Source: Desulfovibrio sp.
GTDB taxonomy: Bacteria; Desulfobacterota; Desulfovibrionia; Desulfovibrionales; Desulfovibrionaceae
Reading direction: 5' to 3'
Assembly (NCBI GenBank): GCA_017454325.1
Contig: JAFTDG010000024.1
Coordinates: 1 to 50,694 of the forward strand
DNA: 50,694 nucleotides
Below, piece after piece: positions 1 to 9,129 of the stretch. The translations under genes and the position numbers were made by a program. Every line of letters starts with the position of its first letter. Position 1 is the first letter of the stretch. The notes beneath the pieces were generated by a model. It made no database searches. It saw nothing but the letters and a program-made list of their open reading frames with translations, and was not told the DNA's origin.

Positions 1-625
1 GTGATGCCGCAAAGCTGTGACGAACATTGTCGCGCCGTGCCATGGCAGAGAGTCCCGCCTGGGCGGGACCGGGCAAAGGGCGGTGCAGCAAATCAGTGCG
101 CAGGGAAAGCCCTGAAAGATTGCACAGGGCTCGGGCCAGCTCATGGGCCTGATTGTAGCCGCGGCGTCGCAGGTGATCGGGATGCTGGGGTACGGCCAGC
201 ACGCCGTCTGGCCGTGATAGACATGCTGCTGCCTCCTGCAGAAAAGTGCCCAGGGGCTTGGCCAGATAGAGTTGCCCGTCAAATTTGAGCCGTAACAGCA
301 TGTCCCGCAGGTCCCCTGCATACAGACCGTGGAAGGCCAGCCCCCGCCATGGCGGGGGGTGTTGCAGGCAGGCGCCGCAGACCACATTGCTGTGCTGTTC
401 GCTGTCTGTTGCGGGAAGGCCGCAACGCGGACAGTGAGGGCCCAGGTAGCGCGGCAGGGCCTTCAGGCACTGTGGGCAAAGAAAATCCTGAGCCGCAAGG
501 CTGCGTACTGAATCCGGCATGTCAGAACGCTCAGGGATAAACGGGCGCAGGCAGTGCGCACAGCGTCGCTGGCTCAGTCCCAGGGTGCGCAGGCTGTTCT
601 TCAGCAGGGTGGGCAGGCTCGACAC
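1..625 (-). CDS. comF: ComF family phosphoribosyltransferase-like protein (partial, 3' end off the left edge)
   Basis: The minus frame is open from a GTG at 623-625 to the window edge, about 208 codons. The N-terminus holds a zinc-ribbon-like set of cysteine pairs (CAHC, CPQC, CPRC, CGAC). It is followed by the ComF signatures LLRLKFDGQ and RRRGYNQAHELARAL. ComF proteins carry a type I phosphoribosyltransferase fold and in competent bacteria help handle incoming DNA; the role outside naturally competent species is unclear. The PRPP-binding loop should follow and lies beyond the edge, so roughly 25-45 residues are missing. The GTG overlaps the 3' end of the upstream flavoprotein gene by 25 bases and is preceded by GGAAAGGA, which suggests coupled translation. 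The family is secure; the exact start is an inference. Confidence 0.8.
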   Translation of the reverse strand, partial: MSSLPTLLKNSLRTLGLSQRRCAHCLRPFIPERSDMPDSVRSLAAQDFLCPQCLKALPRYLGPHCPRCGLPATDSEQHSNVVCGACLQHPPPWRGLAFHGLYAGDLRDMLLRLKFDGQLYLAKPLGTFLQEAAACLSRPDGVLAVPQHPDHLRRRGYNQAHELARALCNLSGLSLRTDLLHRPLPGPAQAGLSAMARRDNVRHSFAAS

Positions 626-1236
626 AACGAGGCCCAATCCTTTCCCCAGGCGTATAGCCCGGCCGTGACGGCGGGGCGTGCCGTCAGATCCTCCACCGTC
701 TCCAGACCGCGCAGCTGGCGCGTTTCATACAGCGTTGCACCCAAGGATGCCAGAAAATAGTTGAGCGAAAGCAGGGCACCCTTAAAAAGCTGTGTGCCAC
801 ATGAGCGTCCGGCAGTCAGAATGGCCAGGGCAGGGCGCGTATGTCCCGTATGCCATGCCTCCTGTCCTTGCCAATATTTTGACATTTCTGTGCCACAAGC
901 CTGTTGTTGCATCCAGAAACGCTGGGATCTGTCAATAAGCGCCTTAAAATGGGCCGGCAGGTGGTAAAAGTAGATGGGTGAGGCGATGAGCAGGAGCTTC
1001 GCCGTGGCGAGAGCTGTAAACAGCGTTTCTGCGTCATCCGTGTCAGCCAGCATGCACTGGTGTGGATGTGGGGTACAGACGCCACATCCCTTGCACGCTG
1101 TCACAGCATAGTCCCGCAGGGCAAGCACCTGTACTGACATGCCGCACTCGCCCAAACCCTGGGCAAACAACTGTGCCGCAGAGTCGGAAACACCATTCTT
1201 CCTGGGGCTGCACAACAGCACAAGGGCCTGTGTCAT
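601..1236 (-). CDS. Flavodoxin-fold NAD(P)H-dependent oxidoreductase / iron-sulfur flavoprotein-like
   Basis: This 211-residue protein has an FMN-binding loop near the N-terminus (LCSPRKNGVSD). A cysteine cluster, CKGCGVCTPHPHQC, starts near residue 48 and resembles the compact Fe-S motif of iron-sulfur flavoproteins. The segment SPIYFYHLPAHFKALIDR matches the second conserved flavin-contact region of the NADPH-dependent FMN reductase family. It probably shuttles electrons in the cytoplasm through FMN and possibly a [4Fe-4S] cluster; the substrate is unknown. Its ATG overlaps the stop region of the upstream MBL-fold gene by four bases (1233-1236), and its own 3' end overlaps comF, so the three genes form a coupled operon. 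Confidence 0.85.
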   Translation of the reverse strand: MTQALVLLCSPRKNGVSDSAAQLFAQGLGECGMSVQVLALRDYAVTACKGCGVCTPHPHQCMLADTDDAETLFTALATAKLLLIASPIYFYHLPAHFKALIDRSQRFWMQQQACGTEMSKYWQGQEAWHTGHTRPALAILTAGRSCGTQLFKGALLSLNYFLASLGATLYETRQLRGLETVEDLTARPAVTAGLYAWGKDWASLCRACPPC

Positions 1237-1859
1237 GCCTTGAATGCACCGCAGAAGGGATTGTTTCTCTTTTCGTCACCAATGGTTGTTGCAGGGCCGT
1301 GCCCCGGGTAGGCCACCGTGTCTTCCGGCAGGGCAAACAAAACTGTGGTTACGGCCTGCAGCAGGGTGGCCTGATCTCCGCCGGGAAAGTCCGTACGCCC
1401 GAGAGAGCGGTAAAAAAGCGCGTCTCCGGTGAATACCAGGTGTTCGTCAGGAAAATAGAGAGAAATGCCTCCCGGAGTGTGCCCTGGGGTGGAAAGCACT
1501 TGGCAGGGCATACCGCCAAAGGTCGTCATCCCCATGGGCATAGGCTGTGAGTCGAAGGGCGGTACTGCGGGAAAGCCCCAGATTCCACCCTGGGCTGATT
1601 CCGTGTTGGCAAGGCAATCATCGTCCGCTGCAACGTAGATGGGGGCATTGGTAGCCTTGGCCAGGGCTGCAGCACCGTATACATGATCAAAATGGCGGTG
1701 CGTGATGCAAATATCCGTGAGGTGCAGGTTATGGGCAGTCAGGTATTCGAGCATGGGCGACGGGTCGCCACCCACGTCAACGGCCACTGCCTGCGTCCCT
1801 TTGTGGATGATGTAGCTGTTGGTCTGCAGAGGGCCAAGGGGAAAATCGGCAACAGGCAT
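1233..1859 (-). CDS. MBL-fold metallo-hydrolase, glyoxalase II-like
   Basis: The protein has 208 residues. The metal-binding signature THRHFDH starts near residue 53. Further ligand motifs follow: STPGHTPG, FTGDALF and YPGHGPAT, as in the glyoxalase II/YcbL branch of the metallo-beta-lactamase superfamily. The two-metal site would hydrolyse a thioester or related bond, but the true substrate cannot be read from sequence. The ATG has a strong ribosome site (AAGGAG) five bases upstream. It is the first gene of the cluster that continues with the flavoprotein and comF, and it is divergent from the large TPR gene at 2026. Confidence 0.9.
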   Translation of the reverse strand: MPVADFPLGPLQTNSYIIHKGTQAVAVDVGGDPSPMLEYLTAHNLHLTDICITHRHFDHVYGAAALAKATNAPIYVAADDDCLANTESAQGGIWGFPAVPPFDSQPMPMGMTTFGGMPCQVLSTPGHTPGGISLYFPDEHLVFTGDALFYRSLGRTDFPGGDQATLLQAVTTVLFALPEDTVAYPGHGPATTIGDEKRNNPFCGAFKA

Positions 1860-2025
1860 ACACGCTCCTTATACTTGTTTGAGAGAGCCGTTACGCGGCA
1901 TGCGCATACCGCGGACCATAGTGTAGCCCGGAAGGCCGGCAGGGGCAAGGCGCTGTGGGGCGTGTTTCGGGACAATTCAAGATAATTTCTAGACAAGCGG
2001 TCATAGCCACACTACACTGGAAGCC

Positions 2026-4554
2026 ATGAACACTGTTTCTCCTACGCTTGTATTGTCACGCGAAGACCTTATGAATATGGAGGGCATGCTCTGCGAGCAA
2101 CTGGCTGCCTTTTTGAGCTTCAGGGGTCATGCACTGTATTTTCCCACTGATGGGGCACCGGAAGTGCCCAGGTTGGTGGCGCGCGAACATCGCTTGCTGC
2201 TGCCCCTGTACTGGGAGGAACGCTTGCTGGGCGTGTGTATGCTGCACGGGGTGAAGGCGCGTGAGGTGCGCCCTTTGCTGTCCACATTGCCTGCCGTGGC
2301 AGATCTGTGCCTGCAGAACATGGCACGTGCCCGTGCGTTACGTGCGGATGCCCTGACGGGCCTGGCCACAGAGGATGTGCTTTTTGCCCGTATGGAAGAA
2401 GCTGCCGCTAGGTTGCGTGGCTGGCTGGAAGCCCCTGAGGCAGAGGATGGAGGACCGGCTCCCTTGCACTGGCTGTGCATGGGGCTGGTGCTGTTGCGCC
2501 TGACCAACGGGCCGTTTCTGGTGCGTGGCGGTGGATACGCCTTTGCCGAAACAATGCTGCGTGAGCTGGCAAGGGCATGCCGGGACGGTTTGCCGTCAGA
2601 CGTGTTGGCAGCCAGGGTGGGGCGTTGGGAGTTTGCCCTGCTTTTTCCTGCAGCCGGGCACGAAACCTGTCGAAAACTGGCAGAAGCTGTCCTGACCCGT
2701 ATGGATGCTGTGCGCCTGACGTCACCTTTGTTGCAGAAGGATGTGCGGCCGTACCTGTGCGCCGGGCATGCCCTGTACCCCCAGGATATGCTGGGGGTGG
2801 AGCTCAAGCTGGACATGTTTGAACAGGCCCGGCATTGCATGGACAGGGCTCGTTTGGCGGCGGATGTCGCGGCACAGCGTTCGCGCAATGGACGGGATGC
2901 ACGACTGCGCATCATGCCCTTTGCGCGTATTTTGCAAGAGGGCGGCGTTGTTCTGGAAAATCTGCCTTTGGGACGGTTGCGGCTCAGCGTAGGGCGTCAG
3001 GCTAAGGCGCGCGAGGGTATGCGCTTTGCCGTATGGCACAGCGATGGCCATGCAATGCACTACAGGGGGGAGGTCGTCGTATTACATATTCGGGAGGCAG
3101 ACTGCATAGCCGAAGCCTTGCATCTTGCTGATGCTGCCAGCCCGCCAGAACCCGGAGACAGGTTATCCCTGTTGGGTGAAACGCCGGTAATAGATCCTGA
3201 TGCGCGCTTCAGCAGCGAGGATAAGGCTGCTGTATGGCCCGTAGAGGATATGACCGTGGAGGAAGTGGCTGCGTTGCCATCCTTTGCCGCAGGGGCAGAA
3301 GAAGATGGGGATACGGGCAAGACCGCCGTTCTCCTGACAACAACATCTCTTGCAGCCCATGATGGCGGTCTGCAGGGCCATGGAGATTTCCTTAACCGTT
3401 TTGCTGTGGAAGCAGAACATTGCCGTCGTTTTACGCTTGCGCTGCTGCGCGTGGAGGACGATCTGCCTGTAGAGGAGACTACAGCGCAGACAATGCCCGA
3501 TACCATGCCCATGCCGCATCTGGACAAGGTGCTGGCCCTGTGGCGCATGTCTCCCGCTGCAGGCCTCGGGCAGGGGGGCAAAGCCCCCATGGTCGGCCTG
3601 TATGGAAGTAACAGCCTGATTGTATTCCATCCCCAGCGGGCAGCAGAAAAGCTTGCGCCTCTGTATGTGCAGCTGTGCAACTCCCTGCAGGAACAGCATA
3701 TTACGGTTGCGGCAGGTTTGGCGGGCTATCCTTTTTTGCAGTACCGCAAGGGAGAAATGCCGGACTGTGCCCTGAAGGCTTTGGAATATGCCCGGCTGTT
3801 GCCAAAGCCGCATGTGGGCATTTGTAATTCTCTGGCCTTGAATATCAGCGCCGATAGACGCTACAGTCTGGGGGATGTGTTCGGTGCCGTAGGGGAGTAT
3901 AAATTGGCCCTGCTGGCAGACCCGGGGAATGTTATGGCCAGAAATTCGCTGGGTGTGTGCATGGCTGCTCTTGGACGGGGGCACGAAGCCCGGCGGTATT
4001 TTATGGAGGCCCTGCGACGCAAGCCGGATACCACGGCGTTGGAACAGATTTGCTACAATCTGGGCACGGTGTGCCAAAGCCTGGGTGAACGACGCGCTGC
4101 AGCGCGCTACTACCGCCGTTGTATACAGATTGCCCCTGAACACCTTTTTGCCCACATCCGTCTTGGGCAGTTGTGCGAGACTGGCGGCAGAAGGGGTGAA
4201 GCGCGCCGTTTTTATGAAATGGCCGCGGCCATAGAAGACAGGCACCCCGAAACTCCCAGCGTGGCTCGGCGGCATCTGGCTCGTGTGGCCGTGCGGCAGC
4301 GCAAGGGCCAGGAGGCACGAGAACTGCTGCATGAAGCTCTGGTTCGTAATCCGCAGGACGCTGCCTCCATGCTGCTGTTGGCCAATATCTATCTGGACAG
4401 CAAGGAAGACCCGGGAATAGCCGAACTGCTGGCCAGAAAAAGTGCCGGTTTGCGCGACAGGCCGGAAGCCTGGCAAACCCTCGCCCGTGCCCTGCGTGCC
4501 CAGCAGCGCGAAGAGGAAGCCCGTGTGGCTGAAGCCAGAGCTGTGCTGCAGTGA
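2026..4554 (+). CDS. Large protein with degenerate GGDEF-like region and C-terminal TPRs
   Basis: The protein has 842 residues and no signal peptide or membrane segment. Residues 108-117 (DALTGLATED) match the start of a diguanylate cyclase domain. Where GGDEF should stand there is RVGRWEF (197-203), so cyclase activity is unlikely. The segment FLNRFAVEAEHCRRFTLALLRV near 455-475 resembles the beginning of a second GGDEF-like fold, also without the signature. From about residue 607 to the end there are tandem TPR-type helix pairs, such as GDVFGAVGEYKLALLADPGN and LGERRAAARYYRRCIQIAP. This suggests a scaffold or signalling protein rather than an enzyme. It stands alone between divergent and convergent neighbours. 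The start has only a close GGAAG upstream; Met16 or Met18 are alternatives. Confidence 0.8.
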   Translation: MNTVSPTLVLSREDLMNMEGMLCEQLAAFLSFRGHALYFPTDGAPEVPRLVAREHRLLLPLYWEERLLGVCMLHGVKAREVRPLLSTLPAVADLCLQNMARARALRADALTGLATEDVLFARMEEAAARLRGWLEAPEAEDGGPAPLHWLCMGLVLLRLTNGPFLVRGGGYAFAETMLRELARACRDGLPSDVLAARVGRWEFALLFPAAGHETCRKLAEAVLTRMDAVRLTSPLLQKDVRPYLCAGHALYPQDMLGVELKLDMFEQARHCMDRARLAADVAAQRSRNGRDARLRIMPFARILQEGGVVLENLPLGRLRLSVGRQAKAREGMRFAVWHSDGHAMHYRGEVVVLHIREADCIAEALHLADAASPPEPGDRLSLLGETPVIDPDARFSSEDKAAVWPVEDMTVEEVAALPSFAAGAEEDGDTGKTAVLLTTTSLAAHDGGLQGHGDFLNRFAVEAEHCRRFTLALLRVEDDLPVEETTAQTMPDTMPMPHLDKVLALWRMSPAAGLGQGGKAPMVGLYGSNSLIVFHPQRAAEKLAPLYVQLCNSLQEQHITVAAGLAGYPFLQYRKGEMPDCALKALEYARLLPKPHVGICNSLALNISADRRYSLGDVFGAVGEYKLALLADPGNVMARNSLGVCMAALGRGHEARRYFMEALRRKPDTTALEQICYNLGTVCQSLGERRAAARYYRRCIQIAPEHLFAHIRLGQLCETGGRRGEARRFYEMAAAIEDRHPETPSVARRHLARVAVRQRKGQEARELLHEALVRNPQDAASMLLLANIYLDSKEDPGIAELLARKSAGLRDRPEAWQTLARALRAQQREEEARVAEARAVLQ

Positions 4555-4601
4555 TGGCCCCCTGCCAGGAAAAGGATATGCGTAGCACGCGCTCCGGAAC
4601 G

Positions 4602-5711
4602 CTACGCCATCTGCTCTATAATACCGGCCGCGAGCACGCGGCCGTCTGTGGCGTAGAGCGCTGCTATCTGCCCCGGAGCCGTGGGCAGCTGCTGTTCCTC
4701 CAGGGTAATGCAGAGTCTTCCTTGTACGAGTGATGCTCGGGCGGGCCTTGGCTGTTGGCGGTGACGTACGCGGGCGAGCAGCTGCCTGGGCCAGTGCTCC
4801 GGAGCAAGAGCCACAGTGGCAGGGCCGGTGACACAGGTGGTGATGCCAAGCTGCGCACGGGGGCCGACAATGAGCGCGTTGGTTTTGTAATCCTTGGCCA
4901 GCACATACAGCGCTTCGCTGTGCGCGATGCCTAGCCCCTTTCGTTGTCCTTCGGTATAGCGCCACAGGCCCTGATGGCGTGCAAGGGGCCTCAACGTGCC
5001 ATCAGCTTCGCGAAGAAGTACGGGACCTGGGCCTGATGGTGTTATCTGGTATTCCTGCCAGTGCTTTTCCAGATAGGTGCGGTATGCGTCGGACTGGGTT
5101 TCTGATTTGTCCCCCGATGTGATGAAGCAGATGTCCTGACTTTCCGAGGGCAACGGTATGCGCAGGCCGGCAGCGGCTACCAGGGAGCGGCACTGGTGTT
5201 TGCTGTAGGTATGCAGGGGAAAGAGCGCGTGCTGCAGTCTGCTACGCGGTACCAGTGACAAAAAGTAGCTTTGGTCCTTGGTGCTGTCGGCAGCAGAGGC
5301 CAGCAGAGGAGGGGCAGCCTCCCCTTCGGGGCCTGGTACAAGGCGCGCATAATGCCCTGTAGCAAGTTTCTGGGAACCCAGAGCCAGGGCAGCATCCTGC
5401 AGGGCACCGAATTTTATTTCGCGGTTGCAGAGGGCGCAGGGGTTGGGGGTACGTCCTGCGGCGTAGGCAGCGGCAAAAGGCATGAGCACCGTTCGCCGGA
5501 ATACGCTGCGTACGTCGACCACATGCAGGGGTACATGCAGCCTTGCGCAGGCCTCAGCCAGACCGTCTGGTGGCCCCGCAGCGTCTGGCAGGAAAAGACC
5601 GTGTATGGCCAGGGGCTGTACGCCTGCCTGCTGCAGTAGCAGGAGGGCACACAGGCTGTCAACGCCGCCGCTTACGGCCACAGCCACTCTTGAATGGGCA
5701 GTTTCCCCCAT
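4602..5711 (-). CDS. mnmA: tRNA-specific 2-thiouridylase MnmA
   Basis: MnmA places sulfur on C2 of the wobble uridine in Lys, Glu and Gln tRNAs, using ATP and a persulfide carrier. The 369-residue protein shows the PP-loop VSGGVDS near residue 14 and the catalytic-cysteine segment NPCALCNREIKFG. It also has ATGHYAR, KDQSYFLS, the second cysteine in SESQDICFI, and the C-terminal hallmark TEGQRKGLGIA. Length and motif order are normal for the family. It begins only four bases after the stop of the amino-acid ABC ATPase, so it is probably the last gene of that operon, although no functional link is obvious. Confidence 0.95.
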   Translation of the reverse strand: MGETAHSRVAVAVSGGVDSLCALLLLQQAGVQPLAIHGLFLPDAAGPPDGLAEACARLHVPLHVVDVRSVFRRTVLMPFAAAYAAGRTPNPCALCNREIKFGALQDAALALGSQKLATGHYARLVPGPEGEAAPPLLASAADSTKDQSYFLSLVPRSRLQHALFPLHTYSKHQCRSLVAAAGLRIPLPSESQDICFITSGDKSETQSDAYRTYLEKHWQEYQITPSGPGPVLLREADGTLRPLARHQGLWRYTEGQRKGLGIAHSEALYVLAKDYKTNALIVGPRAQLGITTCVTGPATVALAPEHWPRQLLARVRHRQQPRPARASLVQGRLCITLEEQQLPTAPGQIAALYATDGRVLAAGIIEQMA

Positions 5712-5715
5712 GTTC

Positions 5716-6489
5716 CTAAAGAATCTGGTTCAAAAACTGGCGCAGGCGCGGATGGCGGGGGGAGGTGAACAGCGTTTCGGGTTTTCCCATTTCGACGATC
5801 TGCCCCTGATCCATGAAGATAAGACGGTCGGCAACAGTGCGGGCAAAGCCCATTTCATGTGTGACGCAGATCATGGTCATACCTTCCTCGGCCAGACCGA
5901 CCATAACGTCCAACACCTCGCCAACCATTTCAGGATCAAGTGCGGACGTGGGTTCGTCAAAAAGCATAATGGAGGGCTGCATGGCAAGCGCACGCGCAAT
6001 CGCCACCCGCTGCTGCTGGCCCCCGGAAAGCATGGAGGGGTAGACATTGGCTTTGTCGCTGATGCCCACTTTTTTGAGTAGCGTAAGGGCTCGGGTTTCG
6101 GCCTCCTCGCGGGAAAGCTTGCGCAGGTGCCGAGGGGCAAGCGTGATATTCTGTAGCACGGTCTTGTGTGGAAAGAGATTGAACTGCTGGAAGACCATGC
6201 CTAAATTCTGGCGCATTTCGTTAATATTATTTTCGTCGCTCTGAATATTCTTGCCCTGCACAAGAATGCTGCCCATATCAATCTGCTCCAGACGGTTGAT
6301 GGAGCGCAGCAGGGTGGATTTGCCCGAACCGGAAGGGCCGATGATGACCACACGTTCGCCCGGGGCGATAGTCAGGCAAACATCCTGTAAAGCTGGAAGC
6401 GAGCCAAAATACTTCCAGACGTGGTCAATAACGATGGCGGGTTCGGCACTGGCTTCCGGCATGTGTTCTGAAAGATCACTTTGCGTCAT
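5716..6489 (-). CDS. Polar amino-acid ABC transporter, ATP-binding protein (GlnQ/HisP type)
   Basis: A 257-residue cytoplasmic ATPase that would power the importer encoded upstream. Visible motifs are Walker [19 protein letters not shown], the Q-loop in [11 protein letters not shown], the ABC signature [15 protein letters not shown], and Walker B with its catalytic glutamate in [14 protein letters not shown], followed by the switch histidine in [23 protein letters not shown] and the EMG motif are typical of the polar amino-acid (PAAT) family. Its start overlaps the 3' end of the permease gene by 14 bases. The first 12 or so residues precede the domain, so a slightly shorter protein is possible. 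Confidence 0.95.
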   Translation of the reverse strand: MTQSDLSEHMPEASAEPAIVIDHVWKYFGSLPALQDVCLTIAPGERVVIIGPSGSGKSTLLRSINRLEQIDMGSILVQGKNIQSDENNINEMRQNLGMVFQQFNLFPHKTVLQNITLAPRHLRKLSREEAETRALTLLKKVGISDKANVYPSMLSGGQQQRVAIARALAMQPSIMLFDEPTSALDPEMVGEVLDVMVGLAEEGMTMICVTHEMGFARTVADRLIFMDQGQIVEMGKPETLFTSPRHPRLRQFLNQIL

Positions 6490-7279
6490 AGTAATTCAGC
6501 CTGGATTCCATGATGCTTACGGCTTTGGACAGAAGCAGTGTGATAATGAGATAGAGCAGCGCCACCATGGTATAGGTTTCAAAATACAGATAGGTGGTGC
6601 CCACAAAACTGCGCGCACGCTGCATTATGTCAGGTACGGCCATGATGGAAACAAGAGAGGTATCCTTGAGCATGGCTATGCATTCGTTGCCCACTGGCGG
6701 TAAAATCGTGCGCATGGCCTGGGGCAGCACCACCAGTCTCATGGTCTGGTAGCGGTTGAAGCCCAGAGATCTGGCGGCTTCTGTCTGACCTTTGTTGATG
6801 GCAGAAATGCCTGCCCGGAATACCTCACCCATATAGGCGCCGTAGCAAAAGCTGATGGCAACAACAGCTGAGGTAATACCGCTGACCTGCACGAAGCGTG
6901 ATAATGCGTAGTAAATATAAAAAATCTGAACGAGCAGGGGGATGCCGCGGATCACTTCCACATAGGTGGAGGCAAGCAAATTGATACAGCGATTGCGCGA
7001 GATGCGCCCCAGCCCTGTGATGAGCCCCAGGGGGACGGCACAGCAGATGGCCAGCAAGGTGATTTTGAAGGTGATCAGTACGCCATCAGGGAGATAGAGC
7101 AAAATGCGTAAATAGGGTTCAGGCCAGAGAACACATAACATGCACAGTGCACAAACTGCGCCTGCAAGTGCTATGGACCACGCGTTTATCAGCCGCCATT
7201 CACGGGGATCGGGAATGGATGCCCCGTCAGTGACCATGACAATGTTGGCTTTGCTGCCTTCTTTTTTATCTTCCATCAC
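6476..7279 (-). CDS. Polar amino-acid ABC transporter, permease
   Basis: The 267-residue inner-membrane protein has a soluble lead of about 30 residues, then about five hydrophobic segments. The cytoplasmic EAA loop that docks on the ATPase reads [35 protein letters not shown] and [17 protein letters not shown] are typical of the HisM/GlnP permease group. Only one permease gene is present, so a homodimer is the likely arrangement. It lies between the two binding-protein genes and the ATPase gene. A gap of about 107 bases to the preceding binding-protein gene could contain processing or attenuation signals, but no clear hairpin with a T-run was seen. Confidence 0.93.
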   Translation of the reverse strand: MMEDKKEGSKANIVMVTDGASIPDPREWRLINAWSIALAGAVCALCMLCVLWPEPYLRILLYLPDGVLITFKITLLAICCAVPLGLITGLGRISRNRCINLLASTYVEVIRGIPLLVQIFYIYYALSRFVQVSGITSAVVAISFCYGAYMGEVFRAGISAINKGQTEAARSLGFNRYQTMRLVVLPQAMRTILPPVGNECIAMLKDTSLVSIMAVPDIMQRARSFVGTTYLYFETYTMVALLYLIITLLLSKAVSIMESRLNYYDAK

Positions 7280-7386
7280 AGTCCTTCACTGGAGGCAATG
7301 CTGCCGTTCACACTGCTTGTGCGCCAGCCGATGCTCCCACTATATCGTTTTGGGGGGCCGATACCAGCCGGCGCACAGCTGCAAAC

Positions 7387-8127
7387 TTACTTCTTGCCCA
7401 TCCATTTTTCCAGAAGCCGAGCTTCTTCACCAGAGGCCCGCACCTCTTTGATGCCTCTGTTCAATTTTTCCACGAGATCCTTACGACCTTTCTTGACGGT
7501 AAATCCGTAATATTCTTTCTCTTCTGTAACAAGGGCAATGTTGATTTTGCCGGCGGTATCCGTCTTTTTGTTGACGTAATACAGGGCCACGGGGTCATCA
7601 CACACCACTGCGTCCAGGCGACCGTTGATCATGTCCTGGATGGCAAGCCCCACGTCGTCATATTCCTTGAGATCAACATTCACGCCGGATTTACGCATCA
7701 CAAAAATACCTGTGGTGCCAATCTGACCACCAACCTTCAGACCCTTGAGGTCAGCCAGCGCCTTGATGCTCTTGCCTGCTGGCAGCACCACTGCCTGCGC
7801 CACCTCGTAATATGGATCGGAGAAGTCAAACTGTTTTTTGCGCTCTTCGGTAATCGTAGTGGCTGCAGCTACGATGTCATACTGGCCTGTTGCCACACCT
7901 CCAAAGATGCCGTCCCAGGCAATATTGCGCACATCCACTTCAAAGCCGGCGGCCTTGCCTACGGCGCGGATAAAATCGATATCAAAACCCACGGGCTGTT
8001 TATTGGCATCAAGCAGTTCCATGGGGGGCCAGGTGCAGTCTGAGGCAACAACATAGGTTTCGGCGGCCCAGACCTGGCTGGATACAAGTGTGAGAGCCAT
8101 TATGGCAGAAAGCAGGTAACGTAACAT
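7387..8127 (-). CDS. Amino-acid ABC transporter substrate-binding protein, copy 1
   Basis: A periplasmic binding protein of 246 residues with signal peptide MLRYLLSAIMALTLVSS and cleavage near VWA-AE. The chosen ATG (8127) has AAGGAG seven bases upstream; an in-frame ATG eight codons earlier has none. The SBP family 3 signatures are the first lobe WPPMELLDANKQPVGFDIDF, then IAWDGIFGGVATGQYDIV and ITEERKKQFDFSDPYYE. The hinge region is VGGQIGTTGI. It is a close paralogue of the next gene upstream (8176-8919), with long identical blocks. The ligand is probably a polar or basic amino acid, but specificity is not predictable here. Confidence 0.93.
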   Translation of the reverse strand: MLRYLLSAIMALTLVSSQVWAAETYVVASDCTWPPMELLDANKQPVGFDIDFIRAVGKAAGFEVDVRNIAWDGIFGGVATGQYDIVAAATTITEERKKQFDFSDPYYEVAQAVVLPAGKSIKALADLKGLKVGGQIGTTGIFVMRKSGVNVDLKEYDDVGLAIQDMINGRLDAVVCDDPVALYYVNKKTDTAGKINIALVTEEKEYYGFTVKKGRKDLVEKLNRGIKEVRASGEEARLLEKWMGKK

Positions 8128-8175
8128 GAGTTCTCCTTCGTTGCGGGGCATCTTCCCTACCCGGAATGCAGGCAG

Positions 8176-8919
8176 TTAGTTTGCCTGGCCAAGCCATTTT
8201 TCGGCAATCCGGCGTTCTTCGCCAGACTCTTGCAGCAGCTTGATGCCCTTGTTCAGTTTTTCTATGAGATCTTTGCGGCCCTTTTTGACTACAAAGCCGT
8301 AGGATTCCTTCTCTTGCGTCTTGAACGAGATGTTGAGCTTGCCGGCTGTATCCGCCTTTTTGTTGACATAGTACAGTGCCACGGGGTCGTCACAGATAAC
8401 GGCGTCAATGCGGCCCTTCAGCAAATCCTCAATGGCCAGACCCACATCGTCATATTCCTTGAGCTCTGCTCCCACCTCTGCCTTGCGCACTACAAAGATG
8501 CCCGTCGTGGCAATCTGGCCACCCACCTTCTTGCCCTTGAGGTCTTTCAGGCTGCTGATATGCTGCCCCGCAGGCAACAGCACCGCCTGCACAACTTCAT
8601 AATAAGGGTCAGTAAAATCAAATTGTTTTTTGCGTTCTTCGGTAATGGTGACAGAAGAGGATACGATGTCATACTGACCGGTGGCGACACCGCCAAAAAT
8701 GCCGTCCCAGGCAACATTGCGCACTTCAATTTCGATGCCTACGGCTTTGGCCAGAGCCTTCAGAAAGTCGGGGGAATAGCCCGCGGGCTGTTTGTTTTCG
8801 TCAAGGAGCTCCATGGGGGGCCAGTAGCAGTCGGCTGCAGCAATATATTTTTCTGTGGCGTGCACAGGGGCGCACATAATGGCAAGGGCCAGCAAAGCAA
8901 GGGTGCAATGACGTAACAT
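8176..8919 (-). CDS. Amino-acid ABC transporter substrate-binding protein, copy 2 (tandem paralogue)
   Basis: A 247-residue periplasmic binding protein, first gene of the importer operon. The signal peptide is MLRHCTLALLALAIMCAP with cleavage after VHA. The ATG at 8919 has GGAG upstream; an upstream in-frame ATG at 8967 is less likely because the signal sequence begins at this Met. Lobe motifs (DCYWPPMELLDENKQPAGY, NVAWDGIFGGVATGQYDIV, VGGQIATTGI) are shared almost word for word with copy 1. Differences cluster in short stretches, for example SSSVTITEE against AAATTITEE and GTTGI against ATTGI, so the two may bind different amino acids and share one permease. A sigma-70-like promoter lies at 9033-9061. 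Confidence 0.93.
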   Translation of the reverse strand: MLRHCTLALLALAIMCAPVHATEKYIAAADCYWPPMELLDENKQPAGYSPDFLKALAKAVGIEIEVRNVAWDGIFGGVATGQYDIVSSSVTITEERKKQFDFTDPYYEVVQAVLLPAGQHISSLKDLKGKKVGGQIATTGIFVVRKAEVGAELKEYDDVGLAIEDLLKGRIDAVICDDPVALYYVNKKADTAGKLNISFKTQEKESYGFVVKKGRKDLIEKLNKGIKLLQESGEERRIAEKWLGQAN

Positions 8920-9032
8920 GCGTATTCTCCAAAGCTGGGCGTACCCGCCCGTTGTGGTTTGCGCCACCAGGCTGTTCCGCCGTAGCGTTGTATGCCCGGT
9001 ATGCCCGAAAAAAGTATGAATAAACAGCGTAT

Positions 9033-9061
9033 ATCGTAGCTTCGGGAAGGACGGTCGTCAA
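9033..9061 (-). promoter_or_regulatory. Sigma-70-like promoter of the amino-acid ABC operon
   Basis: On the minus strand TTGACG (9056-9061) is followed after exactly 17 bases by TACGAT (9033-9038). Transcription would begin near 9026, leaving a leader of about 105 bases before the binding-protein ATG at 8919. The leader ends with a small hairpin, GGGCG/CGCCC, just before the ribosome site. Prediction only. Confidence 0.45.
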
Positions 9062-9129
9062 GGGCATGACAACATCACTTGAATTTGCCTGGTGCAGCAG
9101 CTATGTACCTACAGGAAGGGAGGGTAGTT

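Noticed and set aside
1990..2018. Promoter-like TAGACA-N17-TACACT before the TPR gene
   Set aside because: The -10 element ends only seven bases before the ATG, which would need leaderless translation; kept out for lack of support.
3163..4965. 600-codon open frame on the minus strand opposite the TPR gene
   Set aside because: It lies antisense to a coherent TPR protein and has no recognisable domain; a shadow of GC-rich coding sequence.
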